A stretch of 64,000 nt of DNA. Origin: Cryobacterium flavum. GTDB lineage: Bacteria; Actinomycetota; Actinomycetes; Actinomycetales; Microbacteriaceae. The stretch is taken from the NCBI RefSeq assembly GCF_900103805.1, contig NZ_FNIB01000011.1, positions 1 through 64,000 of the forward strand, given 5' to 3'. A program made the translations under genes and the position numbers. Positions 41,485-50,794 of this stretch are shown here, in pieces (position 1 is the first letter of the stretch; the number at the start of each line of letters is the position of its first letter). The notes below the pieces were generated by a model, which ran no database searches, was not told the origin of the DNA, and worked only from the letters and a program-made list of their open reading frames with translations.

Positions 41485-42383
41485 CTGCGCCGACCGAATT
41501 TCTCGTCGGGCTCATCGGCGAGGGCATCACCGCATCGTTGACCCCGCCGATGCACGAGCGCGAGGGTCGCCACCTCGGCTTCGACTACGAATACCGCATT
41601 CTCGACCTGCTCGAATCGGGACGAGCGCCGGAAGAGGTCGGCGCGATACTAGCGGAAGCGCGCGAGCAGGGCTTTGCAGCCCTCAACGTGACGCACCCCT
41701 GTAAACAACTCGTCATCCCGTTCCTCGACGAGCTCACTCCGGCCGCCGAACACATCGGTGCCGTGAACCTGGTGCTCATCGAGAGCGGTCGGCTGATCGG
41801 TCACAACACGGACTGGACCGGGTTTCGCTCAGCCCTGCTCACCGGACTTCCCGATGCGCGGCGCAACCGCATTGTGCAGTTCGGTTCCGGTGGTGCCGGC
41901 AGCGCCACGGCCTACGCGCTGCTGACACTCGGCGTGCACCGGCTCGCGATCGTGGACGTGCTGCCCGAGCGCGCACAAGCCCTGGTCAACGCCTATGCTC
42001 CGCTGTTTCCCGACCAGGAGGTGTGCGTGAGCACCACGGATTCCCTGCACACCGATCTGGCCACCGCCGATGGCGTCGTGCACGCTACCCCGACCGGCAT
42101 GAAGGAACACCCCGGACTTCCCGTCGACGTGACCGCGCTCGCCGCGACTGCGTGGGTCGCCGACATCGTCTACCGCCCGATCGATACTGAGTTATTGCGA
42201 GCGGCACGCTCGCTTGGCCACGAGGTGCTCGACGGAGGACGTATGGCTGTGGGCCAGGCCGTCGACAGCATCCGCTTGATCACCGGTTCCGAACCCGACG
42301 CAATACGCATGCGCACGCATTTCCTGGAACTGCTCGGCGACGGCGCGGCCTCACGCGTCGTTGCGGCCTGGGGGCGGGTCTGA
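41481..42383 (+). CDS. Quinate/shikimate dehydrogenase
   Basis: A 300-residue NAD(P)-dependent oxidoreductase of the AroE/YdiB family. NVTHPCKQ carries the catalytic Lys, NTDWTGF the substrate-binding Asp, and FGSGGAGSATAYAL the nucleotide loop. GGRMAVGQAVDSI is the conserved C-terminal motif. It oxidises quinate or shikimate to the 3-dehydro forms in the catabolic direction. It overlaps both neighbours by a few bases, so the three genes are translationally coupled. Confidence 0.9.
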   Translation: MTAPTEFLVGLIGEGITASLTPPMHEREGRHLGFDYEYRILDLLESGRAPEEVGAILAEAREQGFAALNVTHPCKQLVIPFLDELTPAAEHIGAVNLVLIESGRLIGHNTDWTGFRSALLTGLPDARRNRIVQFGSGGAGSATAYALLTLGVHRLAIVDVLPERAQALVNAYAPLFPDQEVCVSTTDSLHTDLATADGVVHATPTGMKEHPGLPVDVTALAATAWVADIVYRPIDTELLRAARSLGHEVLDGGRMAVGQAVDSIRLITGSEPDAIRMRTHFLELLGDGAASRVVAAWGRV

Positions 42384-44260
42384 TGCGCTCCTCTATCGCG
42401 ACCGTGTGCATCAGCGGGTCGCTCGGCGACAAGCTCACGGCCATCGCCGATGCCGGATTCGACGGTTACGAGCTGTTTGAACTCGACCTGGTCACGAGTC
42501 GGATGTCACCGGAGGAGGTCGTGGCCCGCTCCGCCGACCTCGGCCTCTCGATCGACCTCTACCAGCCGTTCCGTGATTTCGAAGGAGTCGCACCAGACCA
42601 ACTCGCTCGCAACCTCCGCCGCGCTGATCACAAATTTGAGCTCATGAACCGTCTTGGCGTTGACACCATGCTGCTGTGCTCCAATGTGGGCACCGCTACT
42701 CTCCCCGGGGAATCGGTTGCCGTCGACCAGCTTGGAGCTTTGGCGGTGCTGGCCTCACAACACGGCGTGCGCGTCGCCTACGAGGCGCTCGCCTGGGGAA
42801 AATTCGTCTCCACCTACGACCACGCCTGGCGCCTGGTCGAGCAGGTCGACCACGACGCCCTCGGCGTCTGCCTCGACAGCTTCCACATTCTGTCCCGCGG
42901 AAGCGATCTCGGCGCGATCGCAACCATCCCGGGTGAGAAGATCTTCTTCTGCCAGTTGGCGGATGCCCCGCTCATGAACCTCGACGTGCTCAGCTGGAGC
43001 CGGCACTTCCGATTGTTCCCGGGCGAGGGCAGCTGGGACCTCGCTGATTTCGTGGCCCGAGTTGTGCACGCCGGATACCAGGGACCCCTCTCCCTGGAGG
43101 TCTTCAACGATGTGTTTCGGCAGGGCGACCCCGGGGTTACCGCCCGAGACGCCCGGCGTTCCCTCGTGTTGCTCGAGGACGCGGCCCGCGCGGCCCGGCT
43201 CCCGCTCGCTGTGACGGAATCTGCCGTGACTGATGTTGTGCCTGCTCCTGCCCTCCTTGCCGGGCTGCCCCACGTCGATGCCAGCCGCGGCTTCAGCTTC
43301 ATCGAGGTGCAACCGGGCAATGGATCCGCAGTCGACGACCTCCTGACACAACTCGGCTTCATCCACCGGGGCAAGCACCAGCGCAAGAACGCCCAGCTCT
43401 GGTCGCAGGCCGATGTGCACATCATCGTGAACGGCGACCTCGAGGGGACGCGACCGCGCGTCGCGGCCATTGGGTTCGAGGTCTCCAACGTCCAGTGTGC
43501 GTCCGCCCGGGCAGTCGCCCTGCGCTCACATCTGCTGCCCCGGGACCGCGCCACTGACGAAGACATTCTCAACGGTATCCTGGCGCCTGACGGCACGGAG
43601 GTGTATTTCAGCGAACGCGCCGGCGAGACCCCTGGTTGGCTGGCTGAATTCGGCCCGGGTGCCAGCGTCCCGACCGCGTCTTCGACTCTGCCTCACACCG
43701 GCATCACACACGTGGATCACATCGCGCTGGTGCAGCCTTGGCAGCGCGCCGACGAGGCCGTCCTCTTTTATCAGAGCATCCTCGGCCTCACCGTGTCCGA
43801 CAGCCTCGACCTCGCCGGCGAAGCCGGGCTGGTCCGCAGCCGCAGCCTCGTCACAGCCGACCGCGGCATCCGTCTCGCTCTCAACGTGACGCCGCTGCAG
43901 CCAGGGGAGACGGAGGTTTACCCCAACCACGTTGCACTGCACACGAACGATCTCGTCGCGACAGTTTCTGTGCTTCGGGCCAGGGGCACCCGACTGCTGC
44001 CGATTCCACAGAACTATTACGAGGACCTCGACGCCCGGCTTGACCTGGGTGCTGAGAGAGTCGAGACTCTGCGCTCGATTGAGATTCTCTTCGACCGTGA
44101 CGACCGGGGCGATTTTCTCCACGTCTACACGATGCCGATCGGCCAGGTCTTCTTCGAGATCGTGCAACGAACCCGGGGCTACGACGGATACGGCGCAGCC
44201 AACGCCCCAGTGCGGCTTGCGTCGCAACGCGCCGAGGAGCGGGGGAGGCCGACCGACTAG
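42383..44260 (+). CDS. 3-dehydroshikimate dehydratase (QuiC-type, TIM barrel plus VOC domain)
   Basis: A 625-residue two-domain protein. Residues ~1-270 form an AP-endonuclease-like TIM barrel (ADAGFDGYELFELDLVTSR, shown in part; VCLDSFHILSRG; SLEVFNDVFR), and residues ~290-610 contain a 4-hydroxyphenylpyruvate-dioxygenase-like VOC pair (GITHVDHIALVQP; LNVTPLQPGETEVYPNHVAL in part; VFFEIVQRTRGYDGYG). This fused form is the QuiC class described in quinate-degrading bacteria. It dehydrates 3-dehydroshikimate to protocatechuate, the link into pcaHG. Start overlaps the previous stop. Confidence 0.9.
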   Translation: MRSSIATVCISGSLGDKLTAIADAGFDGYELFELDLVTSRMSPEEVVARSADLGLSIDLYQPFRDFEGVAPDQLARNLRRADHKFELMNRLGVDTMLLCSNVGTATLPGESVAVDQLGALAVLASQHGVRVAYEALAWGKFVSTYDHAWRLVEQVDHDALGVCLDSFHILSRGSDLGAIATIPGEKIFFCQLADAPLMNLDVLSWSRHFRLFPGEGSWDLADFVARVVHAGYQGPLSLEVFNDVFRQGDPGVTARDARRSLVLLEDAARAARLPLAVTESAVTDVVPAPALLAGLPHVDASRGFSFIEVQPGNGSAVDDLLTQLGFIHRGKHQRKNAQLWSQADVHIIVNGDLEGTRPRVAAIGFEVSNVQCASARAVALRSHLLPRDRATDEDILNGILAPDGTEVYFSERAGETPGWLAEFGPGASVPTASSTLPHTGITHVDHIALVQPWQRADEAVLFYQSILGLTVSDSLDLAGEAGLVRSRSLVTADRGIRLALNVTPLQPGETEVYPNHVALHTNDLVATVSVLRARGTRLLPIPQNYYEDLDARLDLGAERVETLRSIEILFDRDDRGDFLHVYTMPIGQVFFEIVQRTRGYDGYGAANAPVRLASQRAEERGRPTD

Positions 44261-44312
44261 GACCGTTCCACCCGGCACCGACCACACTCAGACATAACTG
44301 ACAAGAGGATCA

Positions 44313-45671
44313 ATGATGACCCCTGGATCAACCCCGAGCACCGCACCCGCCGTCACAAAGGCCAACCCGCGCCGCGCCGCCGCCGCAGCCTGGATCGGCA
44401 GCGCTCTCGAATACTACGATTTCTTCATCTATGGCACCGCTGCGGCACTGGTCTTCGGCCGCGTATTCTTCCCCGACAGCAACCCGCTGGCCGGCACCCT
44501 GCTCGCCCTGGCTACCTTCGGCGTCGGCTACCTCGCCCGCCCGATCGGCGCCCTCGTTCTCGGTCACCTCGGCGACACCGTCGGGCGCAAGAAGGTACTC
44601 GTGCTTACAGTGCTGCTCATGGGAATCTCGACAGTGCTAGTCGGGTTCCTCCCGAGCTACGAGCAGATCGGCGTCGCCGCACCCGTACTGCTCGTGCTGC
44701 TGCGCCTCGCCCAGGGGTTCTCGGCTGGTGGAGAGCAGGCCGGTGCGAATTCCATGTCGATGGAACACGCCCCTGACCATCGCCGCGCGTTCTTCACCAG
44801 CTTCACGCTCAGCGGCACCCAGGCCGGTCAGATCTTCGCCACCGCCGTCTTCATTCCTGTGGCGCTGCTGCCCGAGGCCCAATTGCTCAGCTGGGGCTGG
44901 CGAATCCCGTTCTGGATCAGCGCCATTGTTATCGTCGTCGCCTTCCTGATTCGCCGCACGCTTGACGAAACCCCGGTATTCACGGCGGAAGTCGCCGGGG
45001 GTGTCGTCGCCGAGGTTCCCGTGCGGGTACTGTTCCGCGACCACTGGCGCGGGGTCCTGCGCGTTATCGCGGCAGCCCTGATCGCGTCGGTCAGTACCAT
45101 TTTCACGGTCTACGCACTGAGCTTCGCGGTGAACACCGTGGGCCTGGACCGAACCACCATGCTGTGGGTCGGCGTGCTCGCCAATGTCGCCGCGCTCGGC
45201 ACGATTCCGCTGTGGGCTATGCTCTCCGATCGGGTCGGACGAAAGCCCGTTTTCATCGCAGGCTCGCTGGGCTGCGCGGCGCTCATGTTCGCCTATCTCT
45301 ATGCCATCGCGATCGCGAATTATCCACTCATTTTTCTGGTCGGAATCGGCATGTTCGGCTTTGTCTACACCGCTACCTCGGCCGTCTGGCCGGCGTTCTA
45401 CGCCGAGATGTTTCCGGCTACCGTGCGTTTGTCGGGGATGGCCATTGGAACCCAGATCGGATTCGCGGTCGCCGGTTTCGCCCCCACCATCGCGATCGCA
45501 GTGGCGGGCGACGGAGCCAACGCCTGGTTCATCGTGGCCGTGATTACGGCGATCATTTGCATCATCAACGTGATCGCCGTCGCGACGGCAAAGGAAACCT
45601 TCCAGACGCCGATGAGTCAGCTCGGGCTGAAGCAAGTTAGCACTGAGCAGGCATCGCGGGTCACTGTGTAA
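44313..45671 (+). CDS. MFS transporter, metabolite:H+ symporter type (probable shikimate/quinate uptake)
   Basis: A 452-residue, 12-helix transporter of the metabolite:H+ symporter group. N-terminal WIGSALEYYDFFIYG and the loop GHLGDTVGRKKVLVL are typical of the ShiA/ProP-like branch. Its place directly after the quinate/shikimate genes suggests it imports shikimate, quinate or dehydroshikimate. GAGG precedes the tandem ATGs. Substrate is inferred from context, not sequence. Confidence 0.88.
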   Translation: MMTPGSTPSTAPAVTKANPRRAAAAAWIGSALEYYDFFIYGTAAALVFGRVFFPDSNPLAGTLLALATFGVGYLARPIGALVLGHLGDTVGRKKVLVLTVLLMGISTVLVGFLPSYEQIGVAAPVLLVLLRLAQGFSAGGEQAGANSMSMEHAPDHRRAFFTSFTLSGTQAGQIFATAVFIPVALLPEAQLLSWGWRIPFWISAIVIVVAFLIRRTLDETPVFTAEVAGGVVAEVPVRVLFRDHWRGVLRVIAAALIASVSTIFTVYALSFAVNTVGLDRTTMLWVGVLANVAALGTIPLWAMLSDRVGRKPVFIAGSLGCAALMFAYLYAIAIANYPLIFLVGIGMFGFVYTATSAVWPAFYAEMFPATVRLSGMAIGTQIGFAVAGFAPTIAIAVAGDGANAWFIVAVITAIICIINVIAVATAKETFQTPMSQLGLKQVSTEQASRVTV

Positions 45672-45763
45672 CAGTGCACCCCGCGTAGGGTGGGGGAATC
45701 GGCGGCTGCGTCGGCCGATTCCCCCACCGGAGAACGGATTCGGCGAGGGTACGAAGGAGCACT

Positions 45764-46471
45764 ATGACCGCGATCACACCGGCGGACGGCGGAAACCGCC
45801 GCGATCCGGAACGCACGAAACGAGAGATCCTCGAAGTCGCTACCGCTGAATTCGCCGCTAGCGGATTCGCCGGAGCCCGCGTCGACCGCATCGCGGAATT
45901 GACGCGCACCACCAAGCGCATGATCTATTACTACTTCGAATCGAAGGAAAGCCTGTACCTGCAGGTGATGGAAACGGCCTACGCGCTCATTCGAACGGTC
46001 GAACGCGAACTCGATGTCGCTGAGTTGTCACCGATAGACGGTTTACGCGCGCTCGCAGAGTTCACCTACGACCACCACACCAGTCACTCGGATTTCATTC
46101 GACTCGTGAGTATCGAAAACATCCATCGCGCCCAGCACATCAGCAAGTCGACGGTCATTCACGATCTCAACTCGACCGCGATCGATGCCCTACAGGACCT
46201 GCTCCGCCGTGGCGCGGTTGCGGGGGAGTTTCGCACCGACATCGACGCGCTCGACGTCCATGTCATGATCAGCGCCTATTGCTTCTTTCATGTGTCCAAC
46301 CGCTACACGTTTCGCACCCTATTTGGGCGTGACCTGCTCGAACCCGAGCGGCACTCCTACTACCGGCGGCTAGTCGGCGACATGATCATCGCAACTATGA
46401 CCGACTTGCAGCGTCCCGATCTGGTGCCCCCTTCACTGGGAAGCGACCTGCCGGGACCAAACTTCCACTGA
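45764..46471 (+). CDS. TetR/AcrR family regulator (aromatic/shikimate catabolism)
   Basis: A 235-residue regulator. N-terminal helix-turn-helix: RTKREILEVATAEFAASGF then DRIAELTRTTKRMIYYYFESKE, the TetR recognition-helix block. The C-terminal ligand domain is helical. It follows the MFS gene and precedes pcaH; probable target is the operator-like sequence before the 3-dehydroquinase gene. Similar TetR proteins regulate quinate/shikimate use in related bacteria. Its 3' end overlaps the third IclR operator. Confidence 0.85.
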   Translation: MTAITPADGGNRRDPERTKREILEVATAEFAASGFAGARVDRIAELTRTTKRMIYYYFESKESLYLQVMETAYALIRTVERELDVAELSPIDGLRALAEFTYDHHTSHSDFIRLVSIENIHRAQHISKSTVIHDLNSTAIDALQDLLRRGAVAGEFRTDIDALDVHVMISAYCFFHVSNRYTFRTLFGRDLLEPERHSYYRRLVGDMIIATMTDLQRPDLVPPSLGSDLPGPNFH

Positions 46472-46478
46472 GCGGAAG
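46460..46478 (+). promoter_or_regulatory. Putative PcaR-type IclR operator, copy 3 (pcaH promoter)
   Basis: AACTTCCACTGAGCGGAAG, with arms CTTCC and GGAAG. It lies 70 bp before pcaH, partly inside the tetR stop region. Confidence 0.65.
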
Positions 46479-46548
46479 CTCGCCTCGCCGAGGGTTATCC
46501 CTCGGCCAGACTCATGTTATCCACCTGTCACCGTTGCTAGGAGAAACC

Positions 46549-47358
46549 GTGCCCCACGACTTCGTTTCGTCCCCTACGCCGGGCTCTGGCCGTGAATCTC
46601 AGGATTCCATCACCATTGAGATCGAAGCGATCGAAGCGGATGCCGCCGCCCGCGTCGCCGCCGGCGGCTCACCCGAGATGCAGCCCCGCCGCGACTACGC
46701 CCCGTACCGCAGTTCCCTGCTGCGTCACCCCACCCACGAGCTCGTGCGCGTCGACCCGGAAGAGGTCGAGCGTGTCTCACCCGCCTTCGGCCACACCGAC
46801 GTGAACGTGCTGGAGAGCGACCTCACCATCCAGCACGCCGGCGAACCGATCGGCGAACGCATAACAGTGAGCGGCCGTGTGCTCGACGGCGAGGGCCGCC
46901 CGGTGCGACACCAGCTGATTGAACTGTGGCAGGCCAACGCCGGCGGACGCTACGTGCACAAACGCGACCAGCACCCAGCGCCGCTCGATCCCAACTTCAC
47001 CGGAGTCGGCCGCGCCATCACCGGAGACAGCGGCGAATACTCGTTCACCACCATCAAGCCCGGGCCCTACCCGTGGAAGAACCACCTGAATGCGTGGCGA
47101 CCTGCCCACATCCACTTTTCACTATTCGGCACCGCGTTCACGCAGCGCCTGATCACGCAAATGTACTTTCCCGGCGACCCGCTGTTCGCCCTCGACCCGA
47201 TCTACCAGTCGATAGCGGATGCCGACGCTCGCGCCCGCCTGGTCGGGCAGTACGACCACAGCCTGAGCGTGCCCGAATTCTCGCTCGGCTACAACTGGGA
47301 CATCGTGCTGACCGGCCCGAAGTCCACCTGGATGGAAAGCGAAGACGCCGATGAATAA
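46549..47358 (+). CDS. pcaH: Protocatechuate 3,4-dioxygenase beta subunit
   Basis: A 269-residue iron(III) intradiol dioxygenase subunit that cleaves protocatechuate to 3-carboxy-cis,cis-muconate. The ferric ligands are visible as Tyr in PGPYPWKNHLNAW, and His residues in WRPAHIHFSLFG, plus a Tyr earlier (RRDYAPYRSSLL region is the N-terminal extension). HQLIELWQANAGGRY is the family core. The GTG start with AGGAG is chosen; an upstream in-frame ATG-like start at 46534 is less likely. Overlaps pcaG by 8 bp. Confidence 0.94.
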   Translation: MPHDFVSSPTPGSGRESQDSITIEIEAIEADAAARVAAGGSPEMQPRRDYAPYRSSLLRHPTHELVRVDPEEVERVSPAFGHTDVNVLESDLTIQHAGEPIGERITVSGRVLDGEGRPVRHQLIELWQANAGGRYVHKRDQHPAPLDPNFTGVGRAITGDSGEYSFTTIKPGPYPWKNHLNAWRPAHIHFSLFGTAFTQRLITQMYFPGDPLFALDPIYQSIADADARARLVGQYDHSLSVPEFSLGYNWDIVLTGPKSTWMESEDADE

Positions 47359-47914
47359 GCTCCAAACACCGTCGCAGACCGTCGGCCCGTTCTACGGCTA
47401 CGCCCTGCCCTATGCGGGCGGACCTGAACTGGTTCCCGGGTACCATCCCCGCGCCATCCGCTTTCACGGAACCGTCACCGACGGCGCCGGCGAGCCGATC
47501 CTCGACGCCCTGCTCGAGATCTGGCAGGCCGACGAGAGCGGCACGCTCGTGCGAGAGCTGGGCAGTCTCGACCGCGACGGCTTCACCTTCACCGGGTTCG
47601 GCCGCTGCGCGACCACGATCGCCGGGCACTACACCTTCACGACGCTCAAACCGGGGGCGGCCGGCACCGCAGCGCCGTATATTCTGGTGACGGTCTTCGC
47701 TCGCGGAGTCACCCACCACCTGTTCACTAGGGCCTACTTTGCCGAGGATGCCGCGCTGCACGCGACGGATGCCGTGCTCAGCAGCCTGCCTGCTGACCGC
47801 CGGAACACACTCATCTGTGTCTCAGAGGGAATTGTCGGGGGAGCCGAGTCATACCGCTTCGATATTCGCGTTCAGGGCGAGAACGAGACAGTATTTTTGG
47901 ACTTTGATGACTAA
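47351..47914 (+). CDS. pcaG: Protocatechuate 3,4-dioxygenase alpha subunit
   Basis: A 187-residue partner of PcaH. It starts TPSQTVGPFYGYALPY, the typical alpha-subunit N-terminus, and has LLEIWQADESGT and ILVTVFARGVTHHLFTRAYF (segments). It lacks a full metal-ligand set, as expected for the alpha subunit. The gene begins inside the end of pcaH and overlaps the start of pcaB, indicating tight coupling. Confidence 0.93.
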   Translation: MNKLQTPSQTVGPFYGYALPYAGGPELVPGYHPRAIRFHGTVTDGAGEPILDALLEIWQADESGTLVRELGSLDRDGFTFTGFGRCATTIAGHYTFTTLKPGAAGTAAPYILVTVFARGVTHHLFTRAYFAEDAALHATDAVLSSLPADRRNTLICVSEGIVGGAESYRFDIRVQGENETVFLDFDD

Positions 47915-49451
47915 TTTCACCTTTGATGTCGGGCTGCTCAATCCGCTGAGCCACGGCACCCGCGAGTCTGAGCTCACGAGCGATCAGGCCTGGTTGCAGG
48001 CGATGGTCGACGCCGAGCTTGCGCTGACTCGCGCGCTCGTCGACGCCGAGCTGGCCCCCGAATGGATGCTCGCAGTCTGCGACGCGCTAGCGGATGCCAG
48101 GCAATTCGACCTCCGCGCCATCGCTGCCGAAGCCAGAAACGGCGGCAATCCGGTGATTCCGTTTGTGAAACACCTCGGCCGCGCCGCCGAACGGGTGCGT
48201 GCCGGGGCGTCGGACCACCTTCACGTTGGCGCGACCAGCCAGGATATTCTCGACACCGCCGCGATGATCGTGGCCCGCAAGGTCATCTGCGAGCTCATCC
48301 ACCAGCTCGATTCCTTCGGCGCCGACCTCGCCGACCTCGCCGACGAACACCGCGGCACCGTGATGAGCGGCCGCACCCTCGGCCAGCAGGCCTCGCCGAC
48401 GAGCTTCGGCTTCGTCGCGGCCGGCTGGCTCGACGCCGTGCTGCTGATCGTCACCCGTCTCGAAGGCATTCGTGACTCCCTGCCGGTACAACTCGGCGGA
48501 GCCGTCGGCAACCTCTCCGTGCTCACCGAAATCGGCCGCGCCAGGCGCAGTGAAACACCAGCCTCGGAGGTTCTCGACACTGTGCTGGAGCGGTTCGCTG
48601 ACCATGTCGGCCTAGTCGTGCCGCGCCTCAGCTGGCACACCAACCGGGTCGTCATCTCCGAACTGGCGTCCGTGCTGGCCGCCGCGACCGGGGTCGCCGG
48701 CACCTTTGCTCTCGACGTGTCGGTGCTCTCCCGCAACGAAATCGCCGAGGTGAGCGAACGCCTCGCCCCCGGCCAGGGAGGCTCCAGCGCTATGCCGCAC
48801 AAGCGCAACCCCGTCTCAGCCGTGCTGATCACTGCGGCGGCGCTGCAGACGCCGGGTCTCGCATCCACTCTGTATGGAAGCATGCTCGCTGAAGACCAGC
48901 GCCCGAGCGGGGCCTGGCATGCCGAATGGCAGTCGCTGCGGGTGCTCGAACGGCTCACGATTTCGGCGGTGACCGGTGCCGCGTCGCTCGTCGCTCGCCT
49001 CGACGTGGACCCCGATCGCATGCGCGCCAACCTCGACCTGACCGACGGACTTGTGTTCAGTGAGCGAGTCACCACGATTCTGGCCGAAACCGTCGGCAAG
49101 ACCACGGCGTTCGCGCTAGTCGAACGCGCGTCCCAGGAGGCGTTCGCTACCAACCGGCCGCTGCAGGTTGTCCTCGCGAGCATCCTCATCACCGAGGGCT
49201 GTTCCGACGAACTGCGCGCGCAGATCTGGGCGGCCTTCGACTATGAGGGCCAGCCCGGCCAATCGGCGGCCGGCATCGACCGCGTCGTGCGCGCCTTTCG
49301 CCAGCGATCGGATGCCGCCGCACGGCGTGCCCGGGCGGCCAACTCTACCGATATGGTCGAAGGAGACGACGCGAAGGTGGGCGCCCCCGCTCGCTCGAAC
49401 AATGCTCGCTCGAACAATGCTCGATCCAACAATGACGTGAGGACCGCATGA
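47907..49451 (+). CDS. pcaB: 3-carboxy-cis,cis-muconate cycloisomerase
   Basis: A 514-residue member of the aspartase/fumarase superfamily converting 3-carboxymuconate to 4-carboxymuconolactone. Superfamily signature GGSSAMPHKRNPV is near residue 290, with HVGATSQDILDTA earlier. The ATG at 47907 overlaps the pcaG stop and gives a standard N-terminus (TNFTFDVGLLNPLSHGT). The last ~25 residues carry three ARSNN repeats encoded by 15-bp tandem repeats, a tail not usual for this enzyme. It overlaps pcaL by 4 bp. Confidence 0.92.
   Translation: MTNFTFDVGLLNPLSHGTRESELTSDQAWLQAMVDAELALTRALVDAELAPEWMLAVCDALADARQFDLRAIAAEARNGGNPVIPFVKHLGRAAERVRAGASDHLHVGATSQDILDTAAMIVARKVICELIHQLDSFGADLADLADEHRGTVMSGRTLGQQASPTSFGFVAAGWLDAVLLIVTRLEGIRDSLPVQLGGAVGNLSVLTEIGRARRSETPASEVLDTVLERFADHVGLVVPRLSWHTNRVVISELASVLAAATGVAGTFALDVSVLSRNEIAEVSERLAPGQGGSSAMPHKRNPVSAVLITAAALQTPGLASTLYGSMLAEDQRPSGAWHAEWQSLRVLERLTISAVTGAASLVARLDVDPDRMRANLDLTDGLVFSERVTTILAETVGKTTAFALVERASQEAFATNRPLQVVLASILITEGCSDELRAQIWAAFDYEGQPGQSAAGIDRVVRAFRQRSDAAARRARAANSTDMVEGDDAKVGAPARSNNARSNNARSNNDVRTA
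49389..49433 (+). repeat. Three tandem 15-bp repeats in pcaB 3' end
   Basis: Units GCTCGCTCGAACAAT at 49389-49403 and 49404-49418 are identical; the third (49419-49433, GCTCGATCCAACAAT) differs at two bases. They encode Ala-Arg-Ser-Asn-Asn three times, just before the pcaL start, so copy-number change keeps the frame. Confidence 0.9.
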
Positions 49452-50782
49452 CCCAGCCCGTCATTCACTGCACCATCGAGCCGGCGCGAAACGGAGACGC
49501 CAACGCGCCACTGATCGTGCTCGGCCCCTCGCTCGGCACCACCACCGGCCTCTGGGCCACCGTCGTGCCGGCGCTCGCCGCCACCCACCGGGTGCTGTGT
49601 TACAACCTGCCCGGGCACGGGTTCAGCCCGAAGGCGTCGGCCGCATTCACCCTCGAGGAGGTCGCCGACGCCGTCGTTGGCCTCGTCGATTCCCTTGGTG
49701 TCGACACGTTTCACTACGCCGGAATCTCCCTCGGCGGCGCCATCGGCCTCGCCCTCGCCGTGAACCACCCAGGCCGCCTCGTGAGCCTCGCCGTGTTCTG
49801 TTCCGGCGCAAAAATAGGTTCGTTCGAGGCCTGGACCGAACGAGCCGCCGGGGTGCGGGCGAGCGGCACCCCCTCGCTCATCGCCGGCAGCGCCTCCCGC
49901 TGGTTCGCCACCGACTTTCTCGGCCGCGACCCCAAGGCCGGCGCGCACGCCCTCAACCAGCTGCTCGACATCGACGACGAATCCTACGCACTCGCCTGCG
50001 AGGCGCTCGCCGTTTTCGACCAAACGGATGCCCTCAGCGGCATTCGCACGCCCGTTCTGTGCGTCTCGGGCGAGTTCGACGAGGTGACACCGACCGCGCA
50101 GCTCGAGGAGCTGGCTGCCCGCATCCCGGGCGCTACATCGGCCGTGATCGCCGGGGCCGCGCACCTGCCGTCGCTTGAGCGGCCGGCCGAGGTCGGCGCG
50201 CTGTTGGCGGAGTGGGTGGCGGGAGTATCGGCTACGCCGGGCCCGGCCGGTGCTGGTCGTGCCTCGGGTACCGGTTCTGGTGGAGGCGTCGGTTCTGGTG
50301 CCGACGTCGGTTCCGCGGCGCCGCGACCCACCACCGCGGCCGAGCCGCTGCCGGGAGGCCGCACCGCAGCATCCGCTTATGACGACGGCATGGTCGTGCG
50401 CCGCGCGGTACTCGGCAACAAGCACGTCGATGCGGCGACCGCCGCGATCACCCCCGAAACCGCCGTGTTCCAGGACTTCATCACCCGCTACGCCTGGGGC
50501 GAAGTCTGGACCAGGCCGGGCCTCGACCGGCGCACCCGCAGCTTTCTGACCATCGCCGCGCTCGTCACCGGCGGGCACGAGGGCGAGCTTGCGATGCACG
50601 TTCGGGCCGCCCTGACCAACGGGCTGACCCGCGCCGAAATCAGCGAGGCGATTCTGCACACCGCAATCTATGCGGGCGTACCGGCCGCCAACGCCGCATT
50701 CGCCGTGGCCCGCGAGACCTTTGCCGGGCTCGATGCGGCTGCTGATACCTGCACCGACGACACCACTATTCGGCCCAGCTAA
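49448..50782 (+). CDS. pcaL: Fused 3-oxoadipate enol-lactonase / 4-carboxymuconolactone decarboxylase
   Basis: A 444-residue bifunctional enzyme. Residues ~1-262 are an alpha/beta hydrolase (PcaD): nucleophile Ser in YAGISLGGAIG, Asp region SGEFDEVTP, His in AGAAHLPSLE. A Gly/Ala/Ser-rich linker (GAGRASGTGSGGGVGSG) follows. Residues ~325-430 are a carboxymuconolactone decarboxylase (PcaC): GEVWTRPGLDRRTRSF, and ILHTAIYAGVPAANAAF. This fusion is known as PcaL in actinobacteria. It carries out two consecutive steps to beta-ketoadipate. Start overlaps pcaB. Confidence 0.93.
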   Translation: MTQPVIHCTIEPARNGDANAPLIVLGPSLGTTTGLWATVVPALAATHRVLCYNLPGHGFSPKASAAFTLEEVADAVVGLVDSLGVDTFHYAGISLGGAIGLALAVNHPGRLVSLAVFCSGAKIGSFEAWTERAAGVRASGTPSLIAGSASRWFATDFLGRDPKAGAHALNQLLDIDDESYALACEALAVFDQTDALSGIRTPVLCVSGEFDEVTPTAQLEELAARIPGATSAVIAGAAHLPSLERPAEVGALLAEWVAGVSATPGPAGAGRASGTGSGGGVGSGADVGSAAPRPTTAAEPLPGGRTAASAYDDGMVVRRAVLGNKHVDAATAAITPETAVFQDFITRYAWGEVWTRPGLDRRTRSFLTIAALVTGGHEGELAMHVRAALTNGLTRAEISEAILHTAIYAGVPAANAAFAVARETFAGLDAAADTCTDDTTIRPS

Positions 50783-50794
50783 GGACTTCGAACC

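Noticed and set aside
42696..43596. Minus-strand frames within the 3-dehydroshikimate dehydratase gene
   Set aside because: Antisense shadows of a certain gene with Arg-rich composition and no start signals.
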